Assembly (NCBI GenBank): GCA_030429735.1
Contig: JAUIET010000009.1
Location: 124,001-188,000 of the forward strand
Direction of reading: 5' to 3'
From: Gammaproteobacteria bacterium
Lineage (GTDB): Bacteria > Pseudomonadota > Gammaproteobacteria > Pseudomonadales > JAUIET01
Length of the DNA: 64,000 nt
The notes below the pieces were generated by a model. It was not told where the DNA came from, ran no database searches, and saw only the letters and a program-made list of their open reading frames with translations. Shown here piece by piece: positions 18,166 to 27,170 of the stretch; within the stretch, counting starts at the first letter, position 1, and the number at the start of each line of letters is the position of its first letter. The position numbers were made by a program, and so were the translations under genes.

Positions 18166-19631
18166 TGCGTCGCTCCCTGAAATAGCTGCGCTTCCAGCTC
18201 GATGACCGGACCATTGAAGAAAAAGAAACCCAGTGTCAGTGTGGCGGTTAAGCACAGCGCGAGCACCACGAGCAGTGGCGCCTCGCCATGGTCTTTGCTG
18301 CCTGAAGGTTCTTTCGCAAACCAGGCCATAAAGATAATAGGCAAAAAGTACATCGCATTCAGAACGGTGCTGGCGATGATAGTGAAAATAGCGACAAGGT
18401 TATCAGCCTGGAATGCACCGGCCAGAATATACCATTTGGAAACGAACCCTGCGGTGGGCGGCACGCCAATCATACTAAGCGCGCCAATAGTAAAGGCAGC
18501 CATAGTCCAGGGCATGCGTTTGCCGATACCCCGCAGTTGATGGATTTCTGTTTTTTTGGCCGCGGTATAGATGGCCCCGGCGGCGAAGAACAGAGTGATT
18601 TTCCCGAATGCGTGGGCCACCATGTGGATAGCAGCTCCAATTTCGGCGAGCGGTTTCAGCACGGCTGCCGCCATCACAACATACGATAGCTGCGCGACAG
18701 TAGAGTAGGCCAGTAAACGTTTGATGTTTTGTTGCCGCAGTGCCACCAGGCTGGCAGCAAGAATGGTGAAGGCTGCAATAAACACCAGCCAATTTGCGCT
18801 TGGGGCGGCAAACAGGAAATCGACGCCAAATACGTAAACAATGATTTTAGCGATGCTGAACACACCGGCCTTTACCACAGCAACCGCGTGCAACAATGCA
18901 CTCACCGGTGTAGGTGCAACCATTGCCGAAGGTAGCCATCGATGCACGGGCATCACCGCCGCTTTGCCCACGCCAAAAACGAACAATGCCAGCAGCAGAC
19001 CGATATCGGCACCGTCAATATGGCCTTCAAGAATGCCGCCAAGCGTGAAATCGCCAGTGCCGGCGACGTGATAGGTCCAGATAATCGCAGGTAGGAAAAG
19101 GCCAATTGAGGTGCACAGCAGGATTCCAAGATACACACGCGCAGAGCGTACTGTGTGTTCGTCGCCTTTATGTGACACCAGAGGATAGGTGGACAAGGTC
19201 AGTATTTCGTAGCAGAGAAACAATGTGATCAGGTTTCCCGAGAAGGCAATTCCCATTGTTGCCGCCAGCGCCAGTGCGAAACAGGTATAGAAACGCGTTT
19301 GCTTCCTCTCCTGATTGGCACGCATGTAGCCGATACTGTAAACAGAATTGATGATCCACAGGCCCGAGGCCAGTGCCGCGAACAACATGCCCAGCGGCTC
19401 CACTTCGAACGCCAACGCCACACCGGGCAATAACTCGCCAAGCATAACTGCAGGGCGCTCGCCGGCAAACAAGGCCGGAAGCATACCCCACACCACCCAA
19501 GCAAGCGTGACGGCACCAACCAGGGTGACGGCTTCCCTCAGGTTATCGGAAATCCTACCGGCAACTTGTATGCCGGCTGCGGTGGCAAGCGGCACACAAA
19601 GAGCCAGCACTATTGCATTATCAGCACTCAC
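18162..19631 (-). CDS. monovalent cation/H+ antiporter subunit D family protein (second)
   Basis: 489 residues, GTG start overlapping the previous stop. It is a 14-helix complex I-type channel: NLITLFLCYEILTLSTYPLV, the channel histidine/lysine motifs GVGKAAVMPVHRWLPSAM and HAVAVVKAGVFSIAKI, and HMVAHAFGKITLFFAAGAIY. It is more similar in motif layout to the MrpA N-half or NuoL/M than to the canonical MrpD encoded just upstream. Probably one of three proton-pathway subunits of the complex. Confidence 0.87.
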   Translation of the reverse strand: MSADNAIVLALCVPLATAAGIQVAGRISDNLREAVTLVGAVTLAWVVWGMLPALFAGERPAVMLGELLPGVALAFEVEPLGMLFAALASGLWIINSVYSIGYMRANQERKQTRFYTCFALALAATMGIAFSGNLITLFLCYEILTLSTYPLVSHKGDEHTVRSARVYLGILLCTSIGLFLPAIIWTYHVAGTGDFTLGGILEGHIDGADIGLLLALFVFGVGKAAVMPVHRWLPSAMVAPTPVSALLHAVAVVKAGVFSIAKIIVYVFGVDFLFAAPSANWLVFIAAFTILAASLVALRQQNIKRLLAYSTVAQLSYVVMAAAVLKPLAEIGAAIHMVAHAFGKITLFFAAGAIYTAAKKTEIHQLRGIGKRMPWTMAAFTIGALSMIGVPPTAGFVSKWYILAGAFQADNLVAIFTIIASTVLNAMYFLPIIFMAWFAKEPSGSKDHGEAPLLVVLALCLTATLTLGFFFFNGPVIELEAQLFQGATQ

Positions 19632-21118
19632 AAGGCGTGCCCCATCAGCAGTTCCGCTGCCGCACTGGCCAGGTTCAACGGGAACTGGGGAAACAAGCCA
19701 AACCCGATATTTGCCAGGGCAATCAGCCAGGTGATCAGCAGCAATTCCAGTGGTGCCTCACCGGCTGAGGAGGGTTGCACCACAGCGGGTTTCTTGTAAA
19801 GGGTTTCAACGATACGCCAGACGTAGGCCAGGGCCATCAGGGAGCTGGCGAGAATGATTAATACCAGTAGCCAGGCAAAGGGGCCTTGATCAAGTGCAGC
19901 GTCAATCAGCAGCCACTTGCTGATAAAGCCAGCTGTGCCTGGCACGCCTACCAGACTGAAACCGCAAATGGCCAGAGCAGCGCTTGTCCATGGCATGCTG
20001 CGGGCTGCACCGGCCAATCGATCCAGCCGCAGATCATCGTAGTGGCATGCCAGCGCGGCAATGGCCAGAAACAAGCCACCCTTAGCCAGCGCATGATTGA
20101 ATAAATGCGCTGCCGACGCAGTAAGCCCGTCCTGCGTCACAAAGCTGGCACCCAGAATGATGTAGCCAATCTGGGCCACGGACGACATCGCTAGCAGGCG
20201 CTTAATGTGCCCCTCAAACATCGCCACGGCAGACGCGACCAGTATACCCAGTAGGCCCAATGGCATCAGGAAGGAGGAGAAGTGACTGCCATGCCAATCG
20301 AAGTTGGACTGAAAAACAAAAAAGTCAAAGCGGATCAATACGTAGATGGCGACTTTAGTAGCACACGCAGCAAGGAATACGGTCACCATGTGTGGCGAAT
20401 GCGTATACGCATTGGGTAGCCACACATGCAGCGGAAACACGGCGGCTTTCAAAGCAAGGCCGATAGTAATAAACCCGGCGGCAACCAGAATAGGGTTGAT
20501 ATCATCAACCGCGCCAACTCTTGCTTCCATATCCGCAAGATTAAGCGTGCCCGTCATCATGTAAACCAGACCGACACCAATAAGGTAGAACGTCGCGCCT
20601 ATTGTGCCCATCACCAGATACTTAAACACAGCCGGTAAGGCGCGCCGGTTCGGGCCTCCAGCAATCAGCACATAGCTGGCCAGCGAAGAGATTTCCATAA
20701 ACACGAAAATATTGAATGCATCCGCAGACACGGCTATGCCTGCAAGGCCGGCAAGCGCGAGTAACCAGGCGGCATAAAACATAGGCTGGCGATCTGGCTC
20801 GATCTGGCTGTCAATACTGGCTCTGCCGGCCAGCAAGGCAGTCGCCGCCGCGCCGGTGACAATCAATAAAATCAAGGAACTGAAGGCACCGACCGAAAGC
20901 TCTATGCCATAAGGTGCGGCCCAGCCGCCCATATCATAGCGATAGTGAGCGCCGTCTGATATCGCAATTGCCATGTTTAAAGCAACGGCGAAGCTCAGTA
21001 ATGCTACGGCAGTGGCACCGGCCCATGCGAGTCCACGCGGCTTCAGCAGTACAATGAGCGGTGCCGATAACATTGGCACAATAACCTGTAATGCTGGCAG
21101 ATGGGGCGTCAGGTCCAT
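19628..21118 (-). CDS. mrpD: Na+/H+ antiporter subunit D (MrpD/MnhD)
   Basis: 496 residues, 14 membrane helices. Typical MrpD features: FNIFVFMEISSLASYVLIAG, ALKAAVFPLHVWLPNAYTHS with the channel Lys, ATKVAIYVLIRF and HLFNHALAKGGLFLAIAAL. It exchanges monovalent cations for protons as part of the multi-subunit complex in the inner membrane. The mrpC stop lies four bases upstream of its ATG. Confidence 0.92.
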   Translation of the reverse strand: MDLTPHLPALQVIVPMLSAPLIVLLKPRGLAWAGATAVALLSFAVALNMAIAISDGAHYRYDMGGWAAPYGIELSVGAFSSLILLIVTGAAATALLAGRASIDSQIEPDRQPMFYAAWLLALAGLAGIAVSADAFNIFVFMEISSLASYVLIAGGPNRRALPAVFKYLVMGTIGATFYLIGVGLVYMMTGTLNLADMEARVGAVDDINPILVAAGFITIGLALKAAVFPLHVWLPNAYTHSPHMVTVFLAACATKVAIYVLIRFDFFVFQSNFDWHGSHFSSFLMPLGLLGILVASAVAMFEGHIKRLLAMSSVAQIGYIILGASFVTQDGLTASAAHLFNHALAKGGLFLAIAALACHYDDLRLDRLAGAARSMPWTSAALAICGFSLVGVPGTAGFISKWLLIDAALDQGPFAWLLVLIILASSLMALAYVWRIVETLYKKPAVVQPSSAGEAPLELLLITWLIALANIGFGLFPQFPLNLASAAAELLMGHAL

Positions 21119-21122
21119 GAAC

Positions 21123-21482
21123 TTAATCGGCGTCCAATATTTCGTCTTCTTCTATTGTTCCGTACGACTCGTAAATCCGCACCACAATCGCTAAGCCAAG
21201 CGCCAGTGTCGACACGCCCACCACAATAGCTGTTAGGATTAACACCTGAGGCAGCGGATTGGAAAATACATTACCCTCCATTCCTTTGAGAATGATGGGA
21301 GCGGTGCCACCCTCCACCTTGTCCATCGTGATGTACATAAGGAACACGGCCGATTGGAAGATTGATAAACCAATAAGCTTTTTCACGAGGTTTATTTTTG
21401 CGATGACGGTGTACAGGCCCACCATTAGAACAATCGCAAACACCCAGTAGTTGAAGTAACCCAGTAGTTCGAGCAAATTCAT
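21123..21482 (-). CDS. mrpC: Na+/H+ antiporter subunit C (MrpC/MnhC, NuoK-like)
   Basis: 119 residues with three membrane helices. NuoK-like features include the short loop after helix 1 (AKINLVKKLIGLSIFQSAVFL) and PLPQVLILTAIVVGVSTLALGLA. The acidic tail (TIEEDEILDAD) is in keeping with the family. The ATG at 21482 overlaps the end of the upstream mrpB-type gene. Confidence 0.92.
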   Translation of the reverse strand: MNLLELLGYFNYWVFAIVLMVGLYTVIAKINLVKKLIGLSIFQSAVFLMYITMDKVEGGTAPIILKGMEGNVFSNPLPQVLILTAIVVGVSTLALGLAIVVRIYESYGTIEEDEILDAD

Positions 21483-22456
21483 ACGCGCATGGGCCTCGCG
21501 GCAAACGCATGAAAAATGCTGAGCAGGGCACCGCACACGGCCATGCCGACACCCGCTTCGATTAAAATAATACCTGTTTGCTGCGCGGCAACCGGATTGT
21601 CCAGCAGCACTGTGTACTCAAGGAAGTTGCCTCCCATCAGAATGCACACCACTCCCACTCCGCCATACAATGTAGCGCCACCAATCACCAGCCCAAGCAA
21701 TACGGATCTGGGTACGGCCCGCAATGCCGCCGCTTCACCCTCGAGCAAGGCGTATAAAATAATGGCCGATGCGATCAGTGCGCCGGCCTGAAAGCCACCG
21801 CCAGGGCTGTACTCACCATGAAACTGCACATAAAGGCCGAACAACACCAGAAACGGAATGAGCAAGCGCCCAACAACCTGTGGGATGAGATGGTGCTTTA
21901 GACCGGAGCGATACGGGTTATACGTGCTGCCTTCGGGTGGTTTGACGCCAAGAATAAACAGTACGCCAATACACGCAGCGAACACCACGAACACTTCACC
22001 GAGTGTGTCGTAGCCACGGAAGCTGCCTAGAATTGCGGTGACTACATTGGGGAAATCCATGTACTCAGGTGTTTTTTCAAGATACCACGGCGCAAGATGC
22101 TGATGCACCGGCGCGTCCGGATCTCCAAGACGTGGTTTGTCGAATGTTGCGTATATGATCAGGCTCGCGAGTATGGTAATCACCACAGTATTGAGTTTGC
22201 GGCGCGACAGATGTGGTTTTTCGTGCTCTGTGGTCAGCATCAGTGCCGCCAGAAAAATAACGGTGGTAATGCCAGCACCTACCGCGGCCTCGGTCAGGGC
22301 AACATCAGCTGCGTCCAGGATAAAAAAGTTCGACGCCATCAACAGGCTGAATATGGACGTTAGCATGACGGCTACGAAAAGATTGGTGGTTTGAACAATG
22401 GCCAGCGCAGTAATCACCAGCAGCGTTAGCAAGAAAAGCGCAAAAACAATGATCAT
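21479..22456 (-). CDS. mrpB: DUF4040/MnhB fusion subunit of the Mrp antiporter
   Basis: 325 residues made of two parts. The first (about 1-110) is a DUF4040-like, MrpA C-terminal-type module with four helices, including ADVALTEAAVGAGITTVIFL. The second (about 180-325) is an MnhB domain with the family signature QFHGEYSPGGGFQAGALIAS. In classical operons the first module belongs to the long MrpA, so here it has moved onto MrpB. It overlaps mrpG by four bases. Confidence 0.9.
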   Translation of the reverse strand: MIIVFALFLLTLLVITALAIVQTTNLFVAVMLTSIFSLLMASNFFILDAADVALTEAAVGAGITTVIFLAALMLTTEHEKPHLSRRKLNTVVITILASLIIYATFDKPRLGDPDAPVHQHLAPWYLEKTPEYMDFPNVVTAILGSFRGYDTLGEVFVVFAACIGVLFILGVKPPEGSTYNPYRSGLKHHLIPQVVGRLLIPFLVLFGLYVQFHGEYSPGGGFQAGALIASAIILYALLEGEAAALRAVPRSVLLGLVIGGATLYGGVGVVCILMGGNFLEYTVLLDNPVAAQQTGIILIEAGVGMAVCGALLSIFHAFAARPMRV

Positions 22457-22776
22457 GTCTGATCGTCTCGCTGCTGGGCGTTGGGGCTATTGCCAGACTG
22501 CAAAGCCGCATTCGCCAGGGCATAGCTCGCGGTAGGCGCGGTCAGTAACAGAAACGCCATAATGGTGAGCAGCTTGATCGTCGCCAGCGTTAGCCCGGCC
22601 TGCAAAATCATACCGACCAAAATCAATATGGTAGCCATCGTTTCTGTCAAACTGGCGGCGTGCAGGCGTGTATAAAAATCAGGCAATCGCAGTGTGCCTA
22701 TGCCACCTATCAGCACAAAAATGCCGCCAGTACACAGTAAAAACCAGCTGAGTATATCAACCACCGTCTCAATCAA
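22453..22776 (-). CDS. mrpG: monovalent cation/H+ antiporter subunit G (MrpG/MnhG)
   Basis: 107 residues, three helices. The signature GGIGTLRLPDFYTRLHAASL is diagnostic for MnhG. The C-terminal tail is polar. It overlaps mrpF by eight bases and mrpB by four. Confidence 0.93.
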   Translation of the reverse strand: MIETVVDILSWFLLCTGGIFVLIGGIGTLRLPDFYTRLHAASLTETMATILILVGMILQAGLTLATIKLLTIMAFLLLTAPTASYALANAALQSGNSPNAQQRDDQT

Positions 22777-23044
22777 TGTTCGATGTCTCCGCCTTGCGGG
22801 GTTTGTTCTGTATGAACTCGAGTACGGCCAGTACGCCTACCAGGTTTATGAGCGCATAGGCTAACGCCAGGTCCAGAAAATCAGGCCTGCCAAACAGAAA
22901 AGCAATAACCGCGAGCAGCAAAACGGTTTTGGTCCCGAACATGTTCACGGCGAGTACCCGGTCGTACACAGTGGGGCCGCGAAGTGCGCGCACCAAGGCC
23001 AGAATCATGGTTACCAGAATAGCAATCGATACTACCAGATACAT
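22769..23044 (-). CDS. mrpF: monovalent cation/H+ antiporter subunit F (MrpF/MnhF)
   Basis: 91 residues, three helices. The motif ALRGPTVYDRVLAVNMFGTK and then DFLDLALAYALINLVGVLA identify MnhF. It begins three bases after the mrpE stop. Confidence 0.93.
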   Translation of the reverse strand: MYLVVSIAILVTMILALVRALRGPTVYDRVLAVNMFGTKTVLLLAVIAFLFGRPDFLDLALAYALINLVGVLAVLEFIQNKPRKAETSNID

Positions 23045-23047
23045 TGC

Positions 23048-23542
23048 TTAGCCAAGCTCCAGTTGGGCAATGCGCGCGTCTAATTCGCCGCTACGAAGGT
23101 CTGCTTCACTGTCTTTGGTCAGACAATGAACAAGTAGCCGATCTTCGTGCACATCAATGGTGACTGTTCCCGGTGATAGTGTGATGGAGTTTCCCAGAAT
23201 GACCTTGCCTGTTTCACTGTGCTCGTCAGTGGTCAGCTCAACCAGCTTCGGCTGGATGGGCAAGGAGGGTGACAATACAACGCGGGCAACATCAATGCTG
23301 GATTTGATCACTTGAAGCAGCAGCCAGACCCAGAGTTTGGGCAGCCTGAAAAGCGATCGTAAGGGGATGCCATGATGGAAAAATCCCAAGCGCTTTGCCA
23401 GCCAAACACTTAAGAAGCAGGAAAAAAGCCCAAGACCAAACAGCAGGGGTTTATAGATACCTGACCACAGTACCCATATGCCGAACAGAAGTATCAACAA
23501 GCTTGCCAACTGCCAGGATTTTGCCGTGTAAGGTGATGGCAT
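23048..23542 (-). CDS. mrpE: Na+/H+ antiporter subunit E (MrpE/MnhE)
   Basis: 164 residues: two or three N-terminal hydrophobic segments, then LLLQVIKSSIDVARVVLSPS and the soluble domain with LGNSITLSPGTVTIDVHEDRLLVHCL, the MnhE hallmark. It is the first gene of the operon, whose order is E-F-G-B-C-D-D'-small-D''. The promoter should lie in the 207-bp gap before it. Confidence 0.92.
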   Translation of the reverse strand: MPSPYTAKSWQLASLLILLFGIWVLWSGIYKPLLFGLGLFSCFLSVWLAKRLGFFHHGIPLRSLFRLPKLWVWLLLQVIKSSIDVARVVLSPSLPIQPKLVELTTDEHSETGKVILGNSITLSPGTVTIDVHEDRLLVHCLTKDSEADLRSGELDARIAQLELG

Positions 23543-23749
23543 AGTTATCGTGTTGTACGCGTCTCAGTAATTAACTTCTACGTAAGCAACAGCCCCGTAA
23601 GGGTGGACGTGCCAACAAGCAGGAATTTCCTTGCTTAGTATAAGGTATAACTACCGGTCGTCCACACGGGACACTACCAGATTTTCGAGCAAAGGCGTGC
23701 GAAAAATCGATTAATTCGCAACGCGCTTAACGTAGATTGGGTTACCGGT

Positions 23750-24964
23750 TTATTGTGTGTAGTTCGCCAGGAAATGCCCCAGTTTTGAGACTGCTTTTTC
23801 AATCTCATCTTCGTGGGGCAGAAACACCATTCTAAAATGATCAGGTTGAGCAAGATTGAAGCCCGTACCCTGAACAAGCAGTACCTTTTCGGCTTGGAGA
23901 AAATCCAGAACAAAGCGCTCGTCATCAGTAATGTTAAATTTTGCCGTATCAATCTTTGGGAACAGGTAGATTGCGCCTTCGGGCTTTGTGCAGCTGATGC
24001 CGGGAATATCGTTGAGCATTTCCCACGCGCGATCGCGTTGCCGTGTTAAGCGCCCGTTGGGTAGCAAATATTCGTTGATACTCTGGTAACCCCCAAGTGC
24101 CGTTTGCACGGCGTATTGTGCGGGAACATTCGCGCATAAGCGCATGGATGCGAGAATATTCAGGCCTTCTATGAAATCATGGGCATGACGTTGCTGGCCA
24201 CTCAACACCATCCAACCTGAGCGAAAACCAGCCAGTCGATAGGCTTTTGACAAGCCATTAAAGCTGATGCACAAAGTGTCGTGAACCAGGCTGGCCATCG
24301 GTGTGTGTCGCGCATTGTCGAACAGAATTCGATCGTAAATTTCGTCTGCAAACACCACCAGCTTATGCTCTTCGGCAAACGTTGCCAAATCTCTGAGTAA
24401 TGTCTCAGGGTAGAGTGCCCCAGTGGGGTTGTTAGGGTTGATGATGACGATTGCACGTGTACGCGATGTAAGTTTGCGCCGAATATCATCTATATCCGGG
24501 CACCAATTGGCCTGTTCATCGCAGACGTAATGCACGGGCGTGCCGCCGGCCAGAGAAGTTGCGGCGGTCCACAATGGGTAGTCCGGGGCCGGAATGAGAA
24601 CTTCGTCGCCGTCATTCAGCAAGCCCTGGGTTGCTATGCTGATAAGCTCACTAACGCCGTTGCCAAGGTAAACGTCTTTTAGCTGGGTGTTGGTAAGACC
24701 TCTCGCCTGGCAATCCTGCATGATGGCTTTGCGCGCGGAGAATAAACCGTGACTGTCGCAATACCCCTGCGCATTGGGTAAATTCAGAATAACGTCCTGA
24801 ATGATTTCATCCGGTGCTTCAAAGCCAAAGGCGGCCGGATTGCCGATGTTCAGCTTGAGAATTCGATGGCCTTCTTCTTCGAGCTGGTTGGCCGTCTCCA
24901 GCACCGGGCCGCGAATTTCATAACAAACATTATCGAGTTTTTGGCTCTTTTTAAGCGGAAGCAT
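23750..24964 (-). CDS. alaA: pyridoxal phosphate-dependent aminotransferase, AlaA-type
   Basis: 404 residues, class I fold-type aminotransferase. The opening DNVCYEIRGPVLETANQLEE is typical of AlaA (glutamate-pyruvate aminotransferase). The PLP site shows NPNNPTGALY, FADEIYDRILFD and the Schiff-base Lys within SFNGLSKAYRLAGFRSGWM; the substrate Arg is in FRMVFLP near the end. It transfers amino groups between alanine and 2-oxoglutarate in the cytoplasm. The gene precedes the mrp operon on the same strand but is separated by about 200 bases. Confidence 0.93.
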   Translation of the reverse strand: MLPLKKSQKLDNVCYEIRGPVLETANQLEEEGHRILKLNIGNPAAFGFEAPDEIIQDVILNLPNAQGYCDSHGLFSARKAIMQDCQARGLTNTQLKDVYLGNGVSELISIATQGLLNDGDEVLIPAPDYPLWTAATSLAGGTPVHYVCDEQANWCPDIDDIRRKLTSRTRAIVIINPNNPTGALYPETLLRDLATFAEEHKLVVFADEIYDRILFDNARHTPMASLVHDTLCISFNGLSKAYRLAGFRSGWMVLSGQQRHAHDFIEGLNILASMRLCANVPAQYAVQTALGGYQSINEYLLPNGRLTRQRDRAWEMLNDIPGISCTKPEGAIYLFPKIDTAKFNITDDERFVLDFLQAEKVLLVQGTGFNLAQPDHFRMVFLPHEDEIEKAVSKLGHFLANYTQ

Positions 24965-25026
24965 GCGAGGGCAATCTGTAGAATATGGGCGCGCAAGAAT
25001 ACACTACCCGTGCGTGCATCGAAAGT

Positions 25027-25716
25027 TCAGGCGGCCTTAGGATTCGCGGATCGGGCACCTCGAGAACTTTGCAATTCCAACAATTGCTGATCGACCATGG
25101 CAAGTCTGGCGGTTTGTGCGTCGAGGTTTTTAACTTGTTGCAAGCACAACCGCGCACTCAAATAGTGACGTTGTGCGCTCATCGGGTCGTTCAACGCGAG
25201 TGACCGTTCGGCCCTTAATAAGCAGGTATCGGCTTCAAGCTCATGATGCCGGTCGGTAAGTTCACGCTGGAATCGTTTTGCGTCGTCGTCGCTGATAACG
25301 TTTAACTGGCGCAACTGATCAACCACTCGTTGATAGCGCGGCAATACCTGGTTTCCGCTGCTGATTCGTTGCGCATCATCGAAACGCGGCAGGTGTGTTT
25401 GCACGCTGCGCTTTTCGAGTATATCGATCTGCGCCTGGGCTGTGTCAACACAGGCCTGATAACCGGCAGCCGCGCCGTGCTTGTGTTGAAGCTCTGTAAA
25501 TGCCAGGCTGATGTAGCGGCACAGCTGGAGCTTGAGTTGGGTGCTGATCAGTCCAGGCGGGCTGGACTCCATTAATCTAAGAATGCCGTACAGCAAACGC
25601 AGCTGTCCATTCTCAACGTGTTCTTGAATTTCTGTCTGGCGATCAAATATCCTTACCATGGTTCCGATCAGCCAAAGTGCGATGGCGGCGGAACCGATAA
25701 CTAGCGGCCATTGCAT
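25027..25716 (-). CDS. hypothetical membrane-anchored protein
   Basis: 229 residues. One N-terminal membrane anchor (about 3-20, PLVIGSAAIALWLIGTMV) is followed by a largely helical, Gln/Arg/Leu-rich domain with few glycines, probably alpha-solenoid or coiled coil. No catalytic motif was seen and no family recognised. The ATG at 25716 has an excellent AAGGAG site; the extension upstream to 25740 is not needed. Confidence 0.7.
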   Translation of the reverse strand: MQWPLVIGSAAIALWLIGTMVRIFDRQTEIQEHVENGQLRLLYGILRLMESSPPGLISTQLKLQLCRYISLAFTELQHKHGAAAGYQACVDTAQAQIDILEKRSVQTHLPRFDDAQRISSGNQVLPRYQRVVDQLRQLNVISDDDAKRFQRELTDRHHELEADTCLLRAERSLALNDPMSAQRHYLSARLCLQQVKNLDAQTARLAMVDQQLLELQSSRGARSANPKAA

Positions 25717-25918
25717 GGCGTACTCCTTCCTGCGCCGCACGCATTGTGTAGGCGCAATCCCCGTTGCTTGGTCAAATAATCACCTAATAAATATAGCAAG
25801 CCTGTCGTCAATTGATGCGATACAGGTCTGAATTCGGCTGTTTTAGACGAGTGGGAAGTACTGGGCAGCGACCGCCGCGGATTCGGCAGCCGTCAGCGAG
25901 CAGTGACGCGGCCCCCCT

Positions 25919-25966
25919 AGGTCGCCATCTAGGTCGCCATCGAGGTCGTCATCGAGGTCGTCATCT
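25919..25966. repeat. 12-bp tandem repeat, four copies, at the 3' end of the GGDEF gene
   Basis: Four head-to-tail copies of AGGTCG(C/T)CATC(T/G), with a degenerate fifth (25967-25978) inside the coding end. Units differ at C/T position 7 and T/G position 12. The GGDEF gene's TAG stop lies at the junction of copies four and five. Read on the minus strand each unit is four codons, ATG RCG ACC TMG, so a TCG/TAG difference decides whether the frame is open. Confidence 0.85.
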
Positions 25967-26945
25967 AGGCTGCCATGGATGCCGTATTCCGATTGGATTC
26001 CTTGGACTCATAAAGCGCCTGATCGGCTTTTTCCACAACATCCTGCCAGCTCGGCAGGCATTTGCCGTCTACAACCGCTGCTGCCACACCGGCGCTACTG
26101 GTTAGAAAACCATACGGGCTTTGGCTATGGGGTATGCCTTTTTCTGCCAGGGCACGGATGGCACGCTTCATAAATATCAATGCGCCATCGGCGTCGGTGT
26201 CGGTGAGTACCAGCAGCATTTCTTCGCCACCATAGCGATAGATGCGGTCGGTTTTGCGCATTTCGGCCTCAAACGTTTTCGCTACCGTGCGCAATACTTC
26301 ATCACCTGCAGAATGGCCGTAATGGTCGTTGTATTTCTTGAAGTAATCGACGTCAACCAGCGCAACGCAGTACTGACGTCCATTGCGCAATGACGCGGCG
26401 TGAGTATGCTCAAGGTCAACTTCCATCGCACGTCTATTGCCAATTTCCATCAATGCATCTTCCATCGACATAGCCTGTAATTCTTCATTGGCCTGCTTGA
26501 GGTCGACAGTTCGCTCCGAGATTGCTTTTTCAATCAACTCAGCTTGAATTTCGATGACATGAAAATGCGCTTTGGCGATATCAGATTGCGTCACCAGACC
26601 TTGCAGTTTGCCTTCCTTATCAATAATGGGCAGATGGCGCAATCGTTCTGCACGTGAGACCACCATAGCGTCGTACAGTGATTCGTTGTCATACAGCGTA
26701 ACGATGGGCGAAGACATAATATCTTCGGCGTATTGGTCGAGCATGGCCGGGTTATCTGCAGTTTCCAGCAGCAACTTGACCATGTCACGTTCGGTGATAA
26801 TACCCACAGGTTGCTGGTCTTCAGTCACCAGCTGGCAAGATATTCGGTGGGTTGACATCGACTCCACGATGGTTCGCAGGGTTGCGCGCCGCTCGACCCC
26901 TTTGACGTTACGCGTCATGATGTCGGTCAATTTTATTTCCTGCAC
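25965..26945 (-). CDS. CBS-domain diguanylate cyclase
   Basis: 326 residues, no membrane segment. Two CBS domains (about 1-125; ITERDMVKLLL, LVTQSDIAKA) are joined by a helical linker to a GGDEF domain (about 160-320). The active-site loop reads GGEEM instead of GGDEF/GGEEF. The inhibitory I-site RKTD lies exactly five residues before it. The enzyme should make cyclic-di-GMP from GTP, with the CBS pair sensing an adenine nucleotide, but activity with Met at the loop's fifth position is not assured. GTG start with GGGAG upstream. Confidence 0.88.
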   Translation of the reverse strand: MQEIKLTDIMTRNVKGVERRATLRTIVESMSTHRISCQLVTEDQQPVGIITERDMVKLLLETADNPAMLDQYAEDIMSSPIVTLYDNESLYDAMVVSRAERLRHLPIIDKEGKLQGLVTQSDIAKAHFHVIEIQAELIEKAISERTVDLKQANEELQAMSMEDALMEIGNRRAMEVDLEHTHAASLRNGRQYCVALVDVDYFKKYNDHYGHSAGDEVLRTVAKTFEAEMRKTDRIYRYGGEEMLLVLTDTDADGALIFMKRAIRALAEKGIPHSQSPYGFLTSSAGVAAAVVDGKCLPSWQDVVEKADQALYESKESNRNTASMAA

Positions 26946-27170
26946 AATTTAGTCTCCCTGAACGAACGAATGGCGATTGCCTTTTGGCGCCTTAACCTAA
27001 GTACAGACCAATTCCGCAAAGAACGCTTCGATTTGCTACTTTATGCACAAATAATCGCCAGTTTGGCGACGAGCGGCCAGTTCACGAAACGAGCAAAGCC
27101 TGTTGCCGTCTGGCACACAGCTTCTGTATGCTGCCGCCCTGGACATTAACCGCCGAATGAGAGAGAACGA
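26946..27170. promoter_or_regulatory. divergent spacer, GGDEF gene and fadBA
   Basis: A 225-bp spacer with the leaders of both divergent units. GAGAGA lies before fadB. No clear palindrome for a fatty-acid regulator could be picked out by eye. Confidence 0.3.

Noticed and set aside
25919-25978. Repeat array as a CRISPR or IS end
   Set aside because: Units are 12 bp, directly adjacent without spacers, and no transposase or cas gene is near.
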